DNA of 6,012 nucleotides from an uncultured beta proteobacterium. GTDB taxonomy: Bacteria; Pseudomonadota; Gammaproteobacteria; Burkholderiales; Burkholderiaceae_C. Position numbers and translations under genes: made by a program. The stretch spans positions 1-6,012 of the forward strand of contig CAIQEX010000646.1 in assembly GCA_903870955.1 (NCBI GenBank), read 5' to 3'. This document shows positions 5,985 through 6,012 of this stretch, piece by piece. Below the pieces are notes generated by a model. The model searched no databases. It saw only the letters and a list, made by a program, of their open reading frames with translations, and was not told the DNA's origin. Each line of letters starts with the position of its first letter. The first letter of the stretch is position 1.

Positions 5985-6012
5985 CTTGCGTGCGCGGGTG
6001 GTGCGCTTTTCA
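5982..6012 (-). CDS. C-terminal end of upstream gene, probably CoA-transferase subunit A
   Basis: Only the last nine codons and the TAA are in the window, reading EKRTTRARK. Identity is inferred from position: CoA-transferase subunit A genes usually lie directly before subunit B, and a basic tail is common there. The residues themselves are too few to identify the family. Confidence 0.55.
   Translation of the reverse strand, partial: EKRTTRARK

Overview
The window looks like a chromosomal segment from a betaproteobacterium, probably Burkholderiales and possibly near Rhodoferax or other Comamonadaceae. This rests on the protein character (a ScoB-type CoA transferase, a NarL/FixJ pair with a Cache-PAS histidine kinase, abundant c-type cytochromes) and a moderately high G+C; it is an inference by eye, not a database result. 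Every gene I can support is on the minus strand, so the window reads right to left. There are five complete genes, two cut by the window edges, and no RNA genes, insertion sequences or CRISPR arrays that I can see.

Right end (about 5262-6012): the last nine codons of an upstream gene, probably CoA-transferase subunit A, then a complete subunit B of a 3-oxoacid CoA-transferase (scoB). A strong hairpin with T/A tracts on both sides closes this operon at 5262-5293. It is unrelated to the redox genes that follow.

Middle (2023-5226): a three-gene set encoding a secreted TlpA/ResA-like thioredoxin, a large membrane histidine kinase (periplasmic Cache-like sensor, PAS, HisKA_3, HATPase) and a NarL/FixJ response regulator. 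Kinase and regulator overlap by 4 bp (ATGA); thioredoxin and kinase are 16 bp apart.

Left end (1-1849): after a 173 bp gap with several short dyads comes a small secreted monoheme cytochrome c, then a large cytochrome that runs off the left edge. The visible 473 residues of the latter hold a signal peptide, nine CXXCH haem sites and the start of a membrane cytochrome b (FdnI/HydC-like) domain. This nine-haem c plus cytochrome b layout is the one known for the Geobacter inner-membrane quinol oxidoreductase CbcL.

Working model (inference): the kinase senses a periplasmic signal and the regulator controls the adjacent cytochrome pair, perhaps through the dyads at 1928-1974. The large cytochrome would exchange electrons between the quinone pool and the periplasm, the monoheme cytochrome would be a soluble partner, and the thioredoxin would keep haem-binding cysteines or another periplasmic target reduced. 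The terminal acceptor or donor cannot be read from this window.
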